A DNA stretch of 64,000 nucleotides. Origin: Serinus canaria (lineage: Eukaryota; Chordata; Aves; Passeriformes; Fringillidae). Position numbers and translations under genes: made by a program. Positions 48,351 through 59,990 of this stretch are shown in pieces. The stretch is taken from contig NC_066338.1 of assembly GCF_022539315.1 (NCBI RefSeq), forward strand, positions 186,001-250,000. The letters run 5' to 3'. A model generated the notes under the pieces. It did not search any database, was not told where the DNA came from, and saw only the letters and a program-made list of their open reading frames with translations. Within the stretch, counting starts at the first letter, position 1, and each line of letters starts with the position of its first letter.

Positions 48351-51300
48351 TCTGCCGAAAGACGCCGGGGACCGGCACCTACCTTCGGCGAGTTGCGGTA
48401 ACCCGTCTTCTGCAGCTCATGCCGCCTACATCTTAGCGAAAAAGTTTTTTCAACGCTTTCTCTCAAGAAAAAACTGTGCCAGCACAGCAAGAATCCCTCC
48501 ACGTTTTTCATGAAGCTACTCGAGTTCTTACCAGCTCTGAGACGGACGGAAAATGTAAGATTCCCCACAAGGTACTCCATATAGCTTAGAAAGATGCAAA
48601 TAAAAGTTGTCCAAGAACTTTATTCCTTCCTATTTTAAATTAAGTTTAAACGTCTGGAAAGGGTTAAGTTTCTGCCGAAAGACGCAGGGGACCAGCACCT
48701 ACCTTCGGCGAGTTGCAGCAACCCGTCTTCTGTGGTTCTGGCAACCTACATCTTAGCGAAAAAGCTTTTTCAATGCTTTCTCTCAAGAAAAAACTGTGCC
48801 GGCACAGCAAGAATTCCTCGACGTTTTTCATGAAGCTAGTCGAGTTCTTACCAGCTCCGAGATGGACGGAAAATGTAAGATTCCCCACGGAGTGCTTCAA
48901 AGAGCTTTGAATGATGCAAAGACAAGTTGTCTGAGAACTTTTTCCCTTCCTATGTTAAAGTAAGTCTAAACGTCTGGAACGTGTTTAGTTCTTATCCTGG
49001 CTCAGTTTGAGAGCTGTGCACTCAATCCCGGTGCTCTGCGCCTTCCTTTAACGCGTCTCAGCATCTGCCGAGCTCTCCGTCCCTCAAAGGGGGAAGAAGC
49101 GGCTTTTTCGCGCACAGAGCATTGTGCCGGTCACAGTGCGCGCCGGAGAGTGGCTTCTGCTGAAAGACCCCAGGAACTGGCACCTACCTTTGGCGAGTTG
49201 CGGTAACCCGTCTTCTTCGGCTCTAGCCGCCTACATTGTAGCGAAAATGCATTTTTACGCTTTCTCTTATGAAAAAACTGTGCCAACACAGCAAGAAGCC
49301 CTCGATGTTTTTCATGAAGCTAGTCGAGATCTTACCAGTTCCGAGACTAAGAGAAAATGAAAGATTCCCATCAGAGTGCTTCAAGGAGCTTAGACAGATG
49401 CAAAAAAAAGTTTTCGAGAACTTTTTCCCTTCCAATGCTAAAGTAAGTTTAAACGTCTGGAACGTGTTTAGTTCTTGTCCTGTCTCATTTTGAGAGCTGT
49501 GCACTCAATCCCGGGTCTTTGCGCCTTCGTTTAACGCGTCTCATCATCTGCCGAGCTCTCTGTCGCCCGGAGTCGAAGAAGCGGCTTTTTCGCGCGCAGA
49601 GCATTGTACCGGTCGCGGTGCGCTCCGGACCGCGGCTTCTGCCGAAAGACGCCGGGGACCGGCACCTACCTTCGGCGAGTTGCGGTAACCCGTCTTCTGC
49701 GGCTCTTGCCGCCTACATCTTAGCGAAAAAGCTTTTCAAAGCTCTCTTTCATGAAAAAACTGTGCCAGCACAGCAAGAAGCCCTCGACGTTGTTCATTAA
49801 GCTAGTCGAGTTCTTACCAGATCCGAGACTAAGAGAAAATGTAAGATTCCCATCAGAGTGCTTCAAGGAGCTTAGAAAGATTTAAAGAAGAGTTTTTCGA
49901 GAACTTTTTCCCTTCTTATATTCAAGTAAGTTTAAACGTATGGAAAGTGCTTCGTTCTTTTCCGGGCTCAGTTTGAGAGCTCTGCACTAAATCCCGGTGC
50001 TTTGCACCTTAGTTTAACGCAAGTCATCATCTGCCGAGCTATCCGTCTCCCGGAGGCGAAGAAGCGGCTTTTTCGCGGACAGAGCATTGTGTCGGTCGCG
50101 GTGCGCTCCGGTCCGCGGCTCCTGCCGAAAGATGCCGGGGACCGGCACCTGCATTCGGCGAGTTGCGGTAACCCGTCTTCTGCGGCTCTTGCCGCCTACA
50201 TCTTAGCGAAAAAGCTTTTCAAAGCTCTCTTTCATGAAAAAACTGTGCCAGCACAGCAAGAAGCCCTCGACGTTGTTCATTAAGCTAGTCGAGTTCTTAC
50301 CAGTTCCGAGAGTAAGAGAAAATGAAAGATTTCCATCAGAGTGCTTCAAGGAGCTTAGACAGATGCAAAGAAAAGTTTTCGAGAACTTTTTCCCTTCCGA
50401 TGTTAAAGTAAGTTTAAACGTCTGGAACGTGTTTAGTTCTTGTCCTGGCTCAGTTTGAGAGCTGTGCACTCAATCCCGGTTCTGTGCGCCTTCGTTTACC
50501 GCGTCTCAGCATCTGCCGAGCTCTCCGTCACTCAGAGGCGAAGAAGCGACTTTTTCGCACTGCGAGCATTGTGCCGGTCGCAGTGCCCTCCGGTCCGCGA
50601 CTTCTGCCGAAAGAAGCCAGGGACCGGCACCTACCTTTGGCGAGTTGCGGTAACCTGTATTATGTGGCTCTTGCCGCGTACATCTTAGCAAAAAAGCTTT
50701 TCCGCGCTTTCTCTCAACAAAAAAGTGTGCCAGCACAGCAAGAATCCCTCGACGTTTTTCATGAAGCTAGTCGAGTTCTTAACAGCTCCGAGACGAAAAC
50801 AAAATGTAAGATTCCCCGCCGAGGGCTTCAAATATCTTAGAAAGATGCAAAGAAAAGCTGTCCTAGAAGTTTTTCCCTTCGCATGTTAAAGTAAGTTTAA
50901 CCATCGGGAAAATGGTGAGTTCCCTTCCTGGCTCAGTTTGAGAGCTGCGCACTCAATCCCAGTGCTTTGCGCCTTCGTTTAACGCGTCTCAGCATCTTCC
51001 GAGCTGTCTGTCTCCCAGAGGCGAAGAAGCGGCTTTCTCGCACACAGAGCGTTGTGCCGGTCGCGGTGCGCTCCGGACCGCGGCTTCTGCCGAAAGACGC
51101 CGGGGACCGGCACCTACCTTCGGCGAGTTGCAGTAAACCGTCTTCTGTGGCTCTTGTCGCCTACATCTTAGCGAGAAAGCTGTTCCACGCTTTCTCTCAA
51201 GAAAAAACTGTGCCAGCACAGCAAGAATCCCTCGACGTTTGTCATGAAGCTAGTAGAGATCTTTCCAGCTCTGAGATGAAAAGAAAATGTAAGATTCCTA

Positions 51301-53329
51301 TCGTAGTGCTTCAAATATCTTAGAAAGATGCAAAGAAATGTTCTCAGAGGACTATTTCCTCTCCTATGTTAAAGTAAGTTTAACCGTCTGGAACGTTCTT
51401 AGTTCTTGTCCTGGCTCAGTTTGAGAGCTGTGCACTCAATCCCGGTGCTTTGCGCCTTCGTTTTACGTGTCTCCGCATCTGCAGAGCTCTCCGTCGCCCG
51501 GAAGCGAAGAAGCGGCTTTTTCGCGCTCAGAACATTGTGCCGGGCGCGGTGCTCTCCGGACCGCGACTTCTGCCGATAGACGCCGGGGATCGGCACCTAC
51601 CTTCGGCGAGTTGCGGTAACCGGTCTTCTGCGGCTCTTGCCACCTACATCTTAGCGAAAAAGCTTTTCCACGCTTTCTCTCATGAAAAAACTGGGCCAGC
51701 ACAGCAAGAATCTCTCGACGTATTTCATGAAGCTAGTCGAGTTCTTACCAGCTCCGACACTAAAATAAAAAGTAAGATTCCCCACGGAGTGCTTCAAATA
51801 GCTTAGAAAGATGCAATGAAAACTTTTCCGAGACTTTTTTCCATTCCTATTTTAAAGTAAGTTTAAACGTCTGGAAACTGGTTGGTTCTTGTCCTGGCTC
51901 AGTTTGAGAGCTGTGCACTGAATCCCGGTGCTTTGCGCCTTCGTTTAACGCGTCTCAGCATCTGCCGAACTCTCCGTCTCCCAGAGGTGAAGAAGTAGCT
52001 TTTTCGCGAACAGAGCATTGTGCTGGTCACGGTGAGCTACACACCGCGGCTTCTTCCAAAAGACGCCAGGAACCGGCGCCTACCTTCGGCGAGTAGCGGC
52101 AACCCGTTTTCGGCGGGTCCTGCCGCCTATATCTTAGCGAAAAAGTTTTTGCCCGAATTCTCTCAAGAAAAAACTGTGCCAGCAAAGCAAAATTCCCTCG
52201 AAGTTTTTCATGAAGCTAGTCGAGTTCTTACGAGCACAGCGACGAAAAGAAAATGTAAGATTCCCCACGAAGTGCTTCAAATAGCTTAGAAAGATGCAAA
52301 GTAAAGTTGTCCGAGACCTTTTTCCCTTCCTATGTTAAAGTAAGTTTAAACGTCTGGAAAGTGCTTGGTTCTTGTCCTGGCTCAGTTTGAGAGCTGTGCA
52401 CTCAATCCTGGTGCTTTGCGCCTTCGTTTAACGCGTCTCAGCATCTGCCGAGCTCTCCATCTCCCGGAGGCGAAGAAGCGGCTTTTTCGCGCACAGAGCA
52501 TTGTGCCGGTAACGGTGGGATCTGGACCGCGGCTTCTGCCAAAAGACGCCGGGGACCGGCACCTACCTTCGTCAAGTTGTGGTAACCCCTTCTTCTGCGG
52601 CTCTTGCCCGCTACATCTTAGCGAAAAAGCTTCCCCAAGCTTTCTCTCAAGAAAAAACTGTTCCACCACAGCAAGAATCCCTTGACGTTTTTCATGAAGC
52701 TTGTCTAGTTCTTACCAGCTCTGACACGAAGAGAAAATGTAAGATTCCTCACGGAGTGCTTCAAAAAGCTTAGAAAGATGCAAAGAAAAGTTTTTCGAGA
52801 ACATTTTCTCTTCCTATGTTAAAGTAAGATTAAACGTCTGGAAAGAGGGTAATTTTTGTCCTGGCTCAGTTTGAGAGCTGTGCACTCAATCCCGGTGCTT
52901 TGCGCCTTCGTTTAACGCGTCTCAGCATCTGCCGCGCTCTCCGTCGCCCGGAGGCGAAGAAGTGGCTTTTTCGTGCACCGAGAATTGAGCCGGTCGCGGT
53001 GCGCTCCAAACCGCGGCTTTTGCTGAAAGACCCAGGGGACCGGCACCTACCTTTGGCGAGTTGCGGTAACCCGTCTTCTGCGGCTCTTGCCGCCTACACC
53101 TTAGCGAAAAAGCTTTTCCATGCTTTCTCTCATGAAAAAACTGCTCCAGCATAGCAAGAATACCTCGACATTTTTCATGAAGCTAGTCGAGTTTTTACCA
53201 GCTTCGAGACTAAGAGAAAATGTAAGATTCCCCACGGAGTGCTTCAAAGAGCTTAGAAAGATGCAAAGAAATTTTTTCCAGAAAATTTTTCCATCCTATG
53301 TCAAAGTAAGTTTAAACGTCTGGAAAGTG

Positions 53330-53800
53330 GTTAGTTCCTATTCTGGCTCAGTTTAAGAGCTGTGCACTCAATTCCGGTGCTTTGCACCTTCGTTTAACGC
53401 ATCTCAGCATCTGCCGAGCTGTCCGTCGCCCAGAGTCGAAGAAGCAGTTTTGTCGCGCACAGAGCATTGTGCTGGCCGCGTTGCGATCCGGACCGCGGCT
53501 TCTGCCGAAAGATGCCGGGGACCGGCACCCGCCTTCGGCGAGTTGCAGTAAACCGTCTTCTGCGGCTCTTGTCGCCTACATCTTAGCGAAAAAGCTTTTC
53601 CACGCTTTCTCTCAAGGAAAAACTGACCCAGCACAGCAAGAATACCTCGCCGTTTTTCATGAAGCTGGTCGCGTTCTTACTACCTCCGAGACGAAAAAAA
53701 AAGTAATATTCCCCACGGAGTGCTTCAGATAGCCTTGATATATGCAAAGAAACGTTGTCCGAGAACTTTTTCCCTTCTTATGTTCAAGTAGGTTTAACCG
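53330..53800 (+). repeat. Satellite unit repeated at +1930 bp (second higher-order pattern)
   Basis: The unit at landmark 53347 is nearly identical to that at 55277, and its first half also matches the unit at 56242, sharing rare variants such as GAAGAAGCAGTTTTGTCGCG. The spacing of 1930 bases is again four units. Confidence 0.85.
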
Positions 53801-56800
53801 TCTGGAAAGTTCTTAGTTCTTGTCCGGGCTCAGTTTGAGAGCTGTGCACTCAATCCCGGTGCTTTGCGCCTTCGTTTAACGCGTCTCAGCATCTGCCCAG
53901 CTCTCCGTCGCCCGGAGGCGAAGAAGCGGCTTTTTCGAACACAGAGCATTGTGCCGGTTGCACTGAGCTCTAAACTGCGGCTTCTGCCGAAAGACGCCAG
54001 GAACTGACACCTACCTTCGGCAAGTTGCGGTAACCTGTCTTCTGCGGCTCTTGCCGCCTACATCTTAGCGAAAAAGCTTTTCCACGCTTTCTCTCCCGAA
54101 AAAACTGCGCCATTACAACAAGAATCCCTCGACGTTTTTCATGAAGCTAGTCGAGTCCTTACCAGCTACGAGACTAAGAGAAAATGTAGGATTCCCCACG
54201 GAGTGCTTCAAAGAGCTTAGAAAGATGCAAGGAAATTTTTTCCAGAACATTTTTCCATCCTATGTTAAAGTAAGTTTAAACGTCTGGAAAATGCTTGGTT
54301 CTTGTCCGGGCTCAGTTTGAGAGCTGTGCACTCAATCTCGGTGCTTTTCGCCTTCGTTTAACGCGTCTCAGTGTCTGCCGAGCTCTCCGTCTCCCGGAGG
54401 CGAAGAAGCGGCTTTTTCGCGTACAGAGCATTGTGCCGGTGGCGGTGCGCTCCGGACTGCGGCTTCTGCCAAAAGACGCCGGGGACCGGCACCTACCTTC
54501 AGCGATTTGTGGTAACCCGTCTTCTGCTGCTCTGGCCGACTACACCTTAGCGAAAAAGCCTTTCCACGTTTTCTCTCATGAAAAAAATGTCCCAGCACAG
54601 CAAGAATCCCTCGACGTTTTTCATGAAGCTAGTCGAGTTTTTACCAGCTCCGAGACTAAGAGAAAATGTAAGATTCCCCACAGAGTGCTTCAAATAGCTT
54701 ACAAAGGTGCAAAGAAAAGTTTTTCGAGAACTTTTTCCCTTCCTGTGGTAAAGTAAGTTTAAACGTCTGGAAAGTTCTTAGTTCTTGTCCGGGCTCAGTT
54801 TGAGAGCTGTGCACTCAATCTCGGTGCTTTTCGCCTTCGTTTAACGCGTCTCAGTGTCTGCCGAGCTCTCCGTCTCCCGGAGGCGAAGAAGCGGCTTTTT
54901 CGCGCACAGAGCATTGTGCCGGTAGCGCTGCGCTCCGAACCGCGGCTTCTGCCATAAGACGCCAGGGATAGGCACCTCCCCTTGGCGAGTTGCGGTAACC
55001 CGACTTCTGCAGCTCTTGCCGCCTACATCTCCGCGAAAAAGCTTTTCCACGCTTTCTCTCAAGAAAAAAATCGTGCCAGCACAGCAAGAATCCCTCGACG
55101 TTTTTCATGAAGCTGGTCGAGCTCTTACCAGCTCTGAGACTAAGAGAAAATGCAAGATTCCCCACGGAGTGCTTCAAAGAGCTTAGAAAGATGCAAAGAA
55201 ATTTTTTCCAGAAAATTTTTCCGTCCTATGTCAAAGTAAGTTTAAACGTCTGGAAAGTGGTTAGTTCCTATTCTGGCTCAGTTTAAGAGCTGTGCACTCA
55301 ATTCCGGTGCTTTGCACCTTCGTTTAACGCATCTCAGCATCTGCCGAGCTGTCCGTCGCCCAGAGTCGAAGAAGCAGTTTTGTCGCGCACAGAGCATTGT
55401 GCTGGCCGCGTTGCGCTCCGGACCGCGGCTTCTGCCGAAAGATGCCGGGGACCGGCACCTACCTTCGGCGAGTTGCAGTAAACCGTCTTCTGCGGCTCTT
55501 GTCGCCTACATCTTAGCGAAAAAGCTTTTCCACGCTTTCTCTCAAGCAAAAACTGACCCAGCACAGCAAGAATACCTCGCCGTTTTTCATGAAGCTGGTC
55601 GCGTTCTTACTACCTCCGAGACGAAAAAAAAAGTAATATTCCCCACGGAGTGCTTCAGATAGCCTTGATAGATGCAAAGAAACATTGTCCGAGAACTTTT
55701 TCCCTTCTTATGTTAAAGTAAGTTTAAACGTCTGGAAAGTTCTTAGTTCTTGTCCTGGCTCAGTTTGAGAGCTGTGCACTCAATCCCGGTGCTTTGCGCC
55801 TTCGTTTAACGCGTCTCAGCATCTGCCCAGCTCTCCGTCGCCCGGAGGCGAAGAAGCAGCTTTCTCGCAAACAGAGGATTGTGCCAGTCGCGGTGCGCTC
55901 TGGAGTGCGGCTTCTGCCGACTGACGCCAGGGACCGGCACCTACCTTCGGCGAGTTGCGTTAACCCATCTTCTGCAGCTCTTGCCACCTACATCTTAGCG
56001 AAAAAGCTTTTCCACGCTTTCTCACAAGAAAAAAATGTGCCAGCAGAGCAAGAATCCCTTGACGTTTTTCTTGAATCTAGTCGAGTTCTTATCAGCTCCT
56101 ATACGAAAAGAACATTTAAGATTCCCATCTGAGTGCTTCAAAGAGCTTAGAAAAATGCAACGGAAAGTTGTCCGAGAACTTTTTCCCTTCCTATGTAGCA
56201 GTAAGTTTAAACGTCTGGAAAGTGGTTAGTTCTTGTCCTGGCTCAGTTTGAGAGCTGTGCACTCAATTCCGGTGCTTCGCACCTTCGTTTAACGCGTCTC
56301 AGCATCTGCCGAGCTGTCCGTCGCCCAGAGTCGAAGAAGCAGTTTTGTCGCGCACAGAGAATTGTGCTGGTGGCAGTATGCTCTGGACTGCGGCTTCTGC
56401 CGAAAGACACCGGGGACCGGCACCTACTTTTGGTGAGTTGCGGTAACCCGTCTTCTGCCGCACTTGCTGCCTTCATCTTAGCGGAAAAGCTTTTCCACGC
56501 TTTCTCTCAAAAAAAACTGAGGCAGCACAGCAAGAATCCCTCGACGTTTTTCATGAAGCTAGTCGACTGCTTACCTGTTTCGAGACGAAAAGAAAAAGTA
56601 AGATTCCCCATGAAATGCTTCAAATAGCTTAGAAATCATGAGGCCCGACAGGATTGTTTGGTTTAGAATCTGAGCACCTGGAGAGTAGTGAATGGCCCAC
56701 AGGATTAAAACAGTGTAGATTCTTCTCCTCTTTTTCTGTATGGCTCAGAGACTGAAAAGCCAGCTACAAAATGTTAAATACATTCCTCCATATTCAAAAA

Positions 56801-58689
56801 TTCCTCTTCCTAATTTGCATCTCCACCACTACAACAGATGGTTAGAACTAAAATCGAGACGGCAAATGTATCGCTTCTCAGAAATGAAACTGGAACTGGC
56901 CTGTGTGCCTTAGCAGTAGCTACAAGTTTTTCAGCACAAGGCATCTCAAATGTATTTTTACCTTCCAGTTCTTTTCTGTCTTATGCTTTAATCTCAAGGA
57001 TGCAGGAAAAAAAAAAAAAGAAAAAAAAAAGAAAAAACTGCCACAAAAAAACAAGCCCCCACCAAATAGATAAGAAGCAAAATCTCTAACATATATAGTA
57101 ATAGAACCCATGGTTTTTTACTTCCGACCTGGTCTTCTCAACACACTCTCTAAAATGGAATTGCTTCCCCATTTTCTTTGAAACATTTTGCAGGAAAAAA
57201 CACTCTATGGTCCTGAGAGGTGTTTTGTTCAAAAATCACTTCTTCTGGCTTTCTGTCCATAAGCAGAGTAAGGTGGCTGCGCTAGCAGCTGGCCAAATAG
57301 GTAGGAAGAGTAATCATCATCCCCAACACTGGGGCTAAAGAAATTTCCACAGAAAATTACCTGCCAGATTACTTGTTCATGTGTTGGGTTGAATGTTCAG
57401 AATCCCTTTCCGTTTTTTCAATTCAGAGAATGTTCTATTTCACAGAATTCCAGCCCCTCAAGCATCAGTCCTGCTAGAACAGCCCGCCATAGGGGGCTGT
57501 CGTGAAAGATCTGCTAATGTCCACTGACTCTTACCAGTCTAGTGCTTGTCACTGTTGCAGATCAAGAACTTCTGAATAGTTTTGATTCATGCTCTTTGAG
57601 GGGTTGAAAACAAAAAAAGAATGACTAGACATTTCCATGATCAAATCCCCTGATGGAATAAAAATAGGAACATAATCAATGTAGTCGTTGTTCTAAGAAG
57701 GGAGATGAAGGGTCCAAAAGATTACTTGCATACTTCCTGTTCTAAATCCCTTGTTATCTGGCAAATTGCAAGAGATTCCAGGCTTTTGCCAAAATGCAAA
57801 CCAGATTCAAATGTGAAGCCTTACAGTTGACTGGACATAAAACTTCATCATCCATTTTAAAAATCTTTGAGATTGTTATGTACTTCCTATTAATACCCTG
57901 AGGTTTAGAGCTGTAATTCAGAGAGAAAAGAATGCTATTTTGAATTTGTTCTATTAAATCATCTTGTCGGCACTACTCTTTTCTTGGTTTTCACTTCAGA
58001 AACTCTGTACGAAAGAGTGCGTTAATGCTAGAGCTCTGCATCAATTCTTTTCAACAGTTTCCCCTGTAATTCTTCTTTCAAGGCAAACCGATAAAAATCC
58101 ACACTTTCTTACCCCACCACTTCTAAAATTCTATTGAGAAGCAAAAAAGAACCCCAGTGAAACAAGTAAATCTCTGCTCCAATCTGTATAAAAAAAGCAG
58201 TCCATTACCTGCTTTCTTAGCAGATTCTTTAGCTTCTTATAATATGGCAACCTTTGTTTGCTCTTCTAGATTAGAACCAAATTCTTACAGCATATAAGGA
58301 AACATAGGTTTGCTGTATTTGATTCTTAGATACAGAAGTCCAGCAAGGAGTTCAGACATCAAAAGAAGTGTCTGTACAACAAGATTCAGCATAACGTTGA
58401 GACATATTAGCTTTTTTTCAGGAAAAGCGGCCAAACAGAAACTTTTTAGACTACTATACGATCATGGCTGCTGGCTTCCAGAACCTCACCTAAGTTGCTT
58501 GAAACTAGCTGCAATATTACTGTAAGCAGTGCTGTGAATGTAGGACATTGTCATTCTTTTCTTCCATTGAAAACCTCAGGTGGAGTTGCGTAACTTCTCT
58601 TTAAAATTCTGGATTTCCTTGCAAACTGGTAAAATAATGATAAATAAAGTGTTCTGTTCATACAGTTTGAACCTAATGGTCAAAATGAA

Positions 58690-58824
58690 AAAAAAAAATC
58701 CATTCAGATATGGTCTGCAATAATACAGCAGAGAGAAGATGAACCAGATTGGCCTACAAAAGAAAGAAGTGAAGCAGAATTTGGGAATTTGGAAGACCTT
58801 GTGATGAATTATTCAAATAAATAA
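58690..58824 (+). pseudogene. Short coding-like segment ending in NYSNK, copy 3
   Basis: Counterpart of 9561-9803, with the acidic REDEPDWPTKERSEAEFG stretch and the same terminal stop. It is preceded by an A run. No family recognised. Confidence 0.35.
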
Positions 58825-58899
58825 AGAAATTAAATATAACCTATTCCAATTCAATCAGTGATGCACAGATAGAGAAAAAGAACTAATTACTACTAATAT

Positions 58900-59685
58900 T
58901 TCTTTGATTCTCCAACAAGAAGTGCAATGATCCTCTGGAATGCACGGAAGATTGTTGGAAAAGACAGCAGCCTTCTTCTTCCCAACATATTCCTCAGAAC
59001 TCGAGGAGACAAATCATTTGAGCTATGAGGAGCTTTCTCTCTGTCAAACTCCCAGAGCATAGCCAATATTCTCTTCCTTTACGGATCCTCGCATCCCTGG
59101 GGGAGTGGTGGATAGTCTACCGCCCCTGTACATCAGCCAGACACTCCGCCTTGTTTCCCATGGCTTCTGCAGCAAGGACATCATCTCCACTGGCTTTCTA
59201 GCCAAAATATATGCAAGGCACAACAAAAAACATAGCCAAAACCTTGAGCACAGCTTATGGGCTTTGAAAGAAAAATCTCAGGATGGCAATACTGGATCTT
59301 CTGATCCAAAATATCAGGAAACCTTTCTTTAGAGGTGTTGGGAAAGATAAAAGTTTGACAAGAAAGTCTCACAGATATGTATGCTTGGCAGAAAGATTTT
59401 TGAATGTGGAGTCTTAAGAAAGAATAGAGTCGGAAGCAAGTTTTCATCTAGAAGGAAAGAATTGCTGAGCCAGTCTTACTGGATAACCAAGGAGGCAAAG
59501 GTTATGTTAGTTAGAAGGGGCTTTTATGACTTAGAGCAAAGGATAAACCCACCCCAAAAAATGAAGATGTTTTTACCAAGCAGGAAGATAGCACAGGCAA
59601 ACAAGTCAGCAAATGTGGCAAGCAGAAAAAAGGTCTCCGAATTTTCCACTGCCGAGAAAGCTGAAAAACAACTTTCAGCTTTAAC
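58900..59685 (+). pseudogene. Unidentified coding-like relic, copy 3
   Basis: Two plus-strand segments in the same frame (59105-59332 and 59381-59698) are separated by the stop after QETFL that the other copies share and by at least one more stop. The second segment is Lys/Arg-rich and runs into the first bases of the LTR at 59686. A candidate acceptor TTCTCCAACAAG lies near 58915. Not identified. Confidence 0.4.
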
Positions 59686-59990
59686 TGTAATGTACTGACT
59701 TTTAGTGAGTGGAGAATAGTAACATGACTATGGTAATTAGAGTAGTTATGATAGGCTATAGATAAGAGTTAAGGGATAGATTGGTTCTACTGTATGAAGA
59801 TGCTCAGCAAAATATGTAATGCATTGTAAACAAAACCAAAGGCTCTCCAGGCCTGCCTGCAGCTAGGGCTGACAGCTGTAGGTACAGGCTCTGTCTCCCA
59901 CCACCCTGGGCTGCTGCAACGTCTTGGATGGAATAAACTGCATTTTGAAGAGACACCTGGAGTCCCGCATCCCTCATTCAGGCTCTTACA
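59686..59990 (+). mobile_element. Complete LTR of 305 bp, plus strand
   Basis: Begins TGTAATGTACTGAC and ends GGCTCTTACA, with AATAAA at 59932-59937. This is the clearest of the three copies. Confidence 0.75.

Larger units (their letters stand above)
40865..56637 (+). repeat. Satellite array 2, about 33 units of 481-486 bp
   Basis: Unit landmarks (CTCAG or a one-base variant) lie at 40939, 41424, 41908, 42392, 42875, 43358, 43842, 44325, 44809, 45293, 45777, 46261, 46745, 47229, 47713, 48197, 49001, 49484, 49967, 50449, 50932, 51415, 51898, 52381, 52865, 53347, 53829, 54311, 54794, 55277, 55759 and 56242, with a truncated unit in the 48197-49001 interval. Each unit holds, in order, the acceptor-like TCCTGGCTCAG, a CpG-rich block with CCGGACCGCGGCTTCTGCCG, a small hairpin GCGGCTCTTGCCGC, an A-rich segment with GTAAGATTCC, and TTAAAGTAAGTTTAAACG. 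All units share one orientation. No known satellite was recognised. Confidence 0.96.

Noticed and set aside
40865..56637. CENP-B-box-like match CTTCGTTTAACGCGTC in each satellite unit
   Set aside because: It fits only part of the mammalian CENP-B box core (TTCG, A and CG match; the terminal GG does not), and birds are not known to use that protein in this way. Likely chance.
29906..56637. Each satellite unit as an independent protein-coding gene
   Set aside because: The plus frame has no ATG and no methionine, many units are broken by stops or indels, and GC-rich sequence keeps frames open by chance.
25818..56637. CRISPR array or prokaryotic repeat
   Set aside because: Units are about 483 bp, contiguous without spacers, and the surroundings hold CR1 and LTR elements, so this is animal DNA.
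40865..56637. Identity with the chicken MHM or W XhoI/EcoRI repeats
   Set aside because: Unit lengths (about 2.2, 0.7 and 1.2 kb) do not fit 483 bp, and I see no sequence resemblance that I can support.
57008..57035. A-rich run as the tail of a processed retrogene
   Set aside because: The equivalent position in the other copy is an ordinary T/G-rich linker and no upstream spliced coding sequence or target-site duplication was found.
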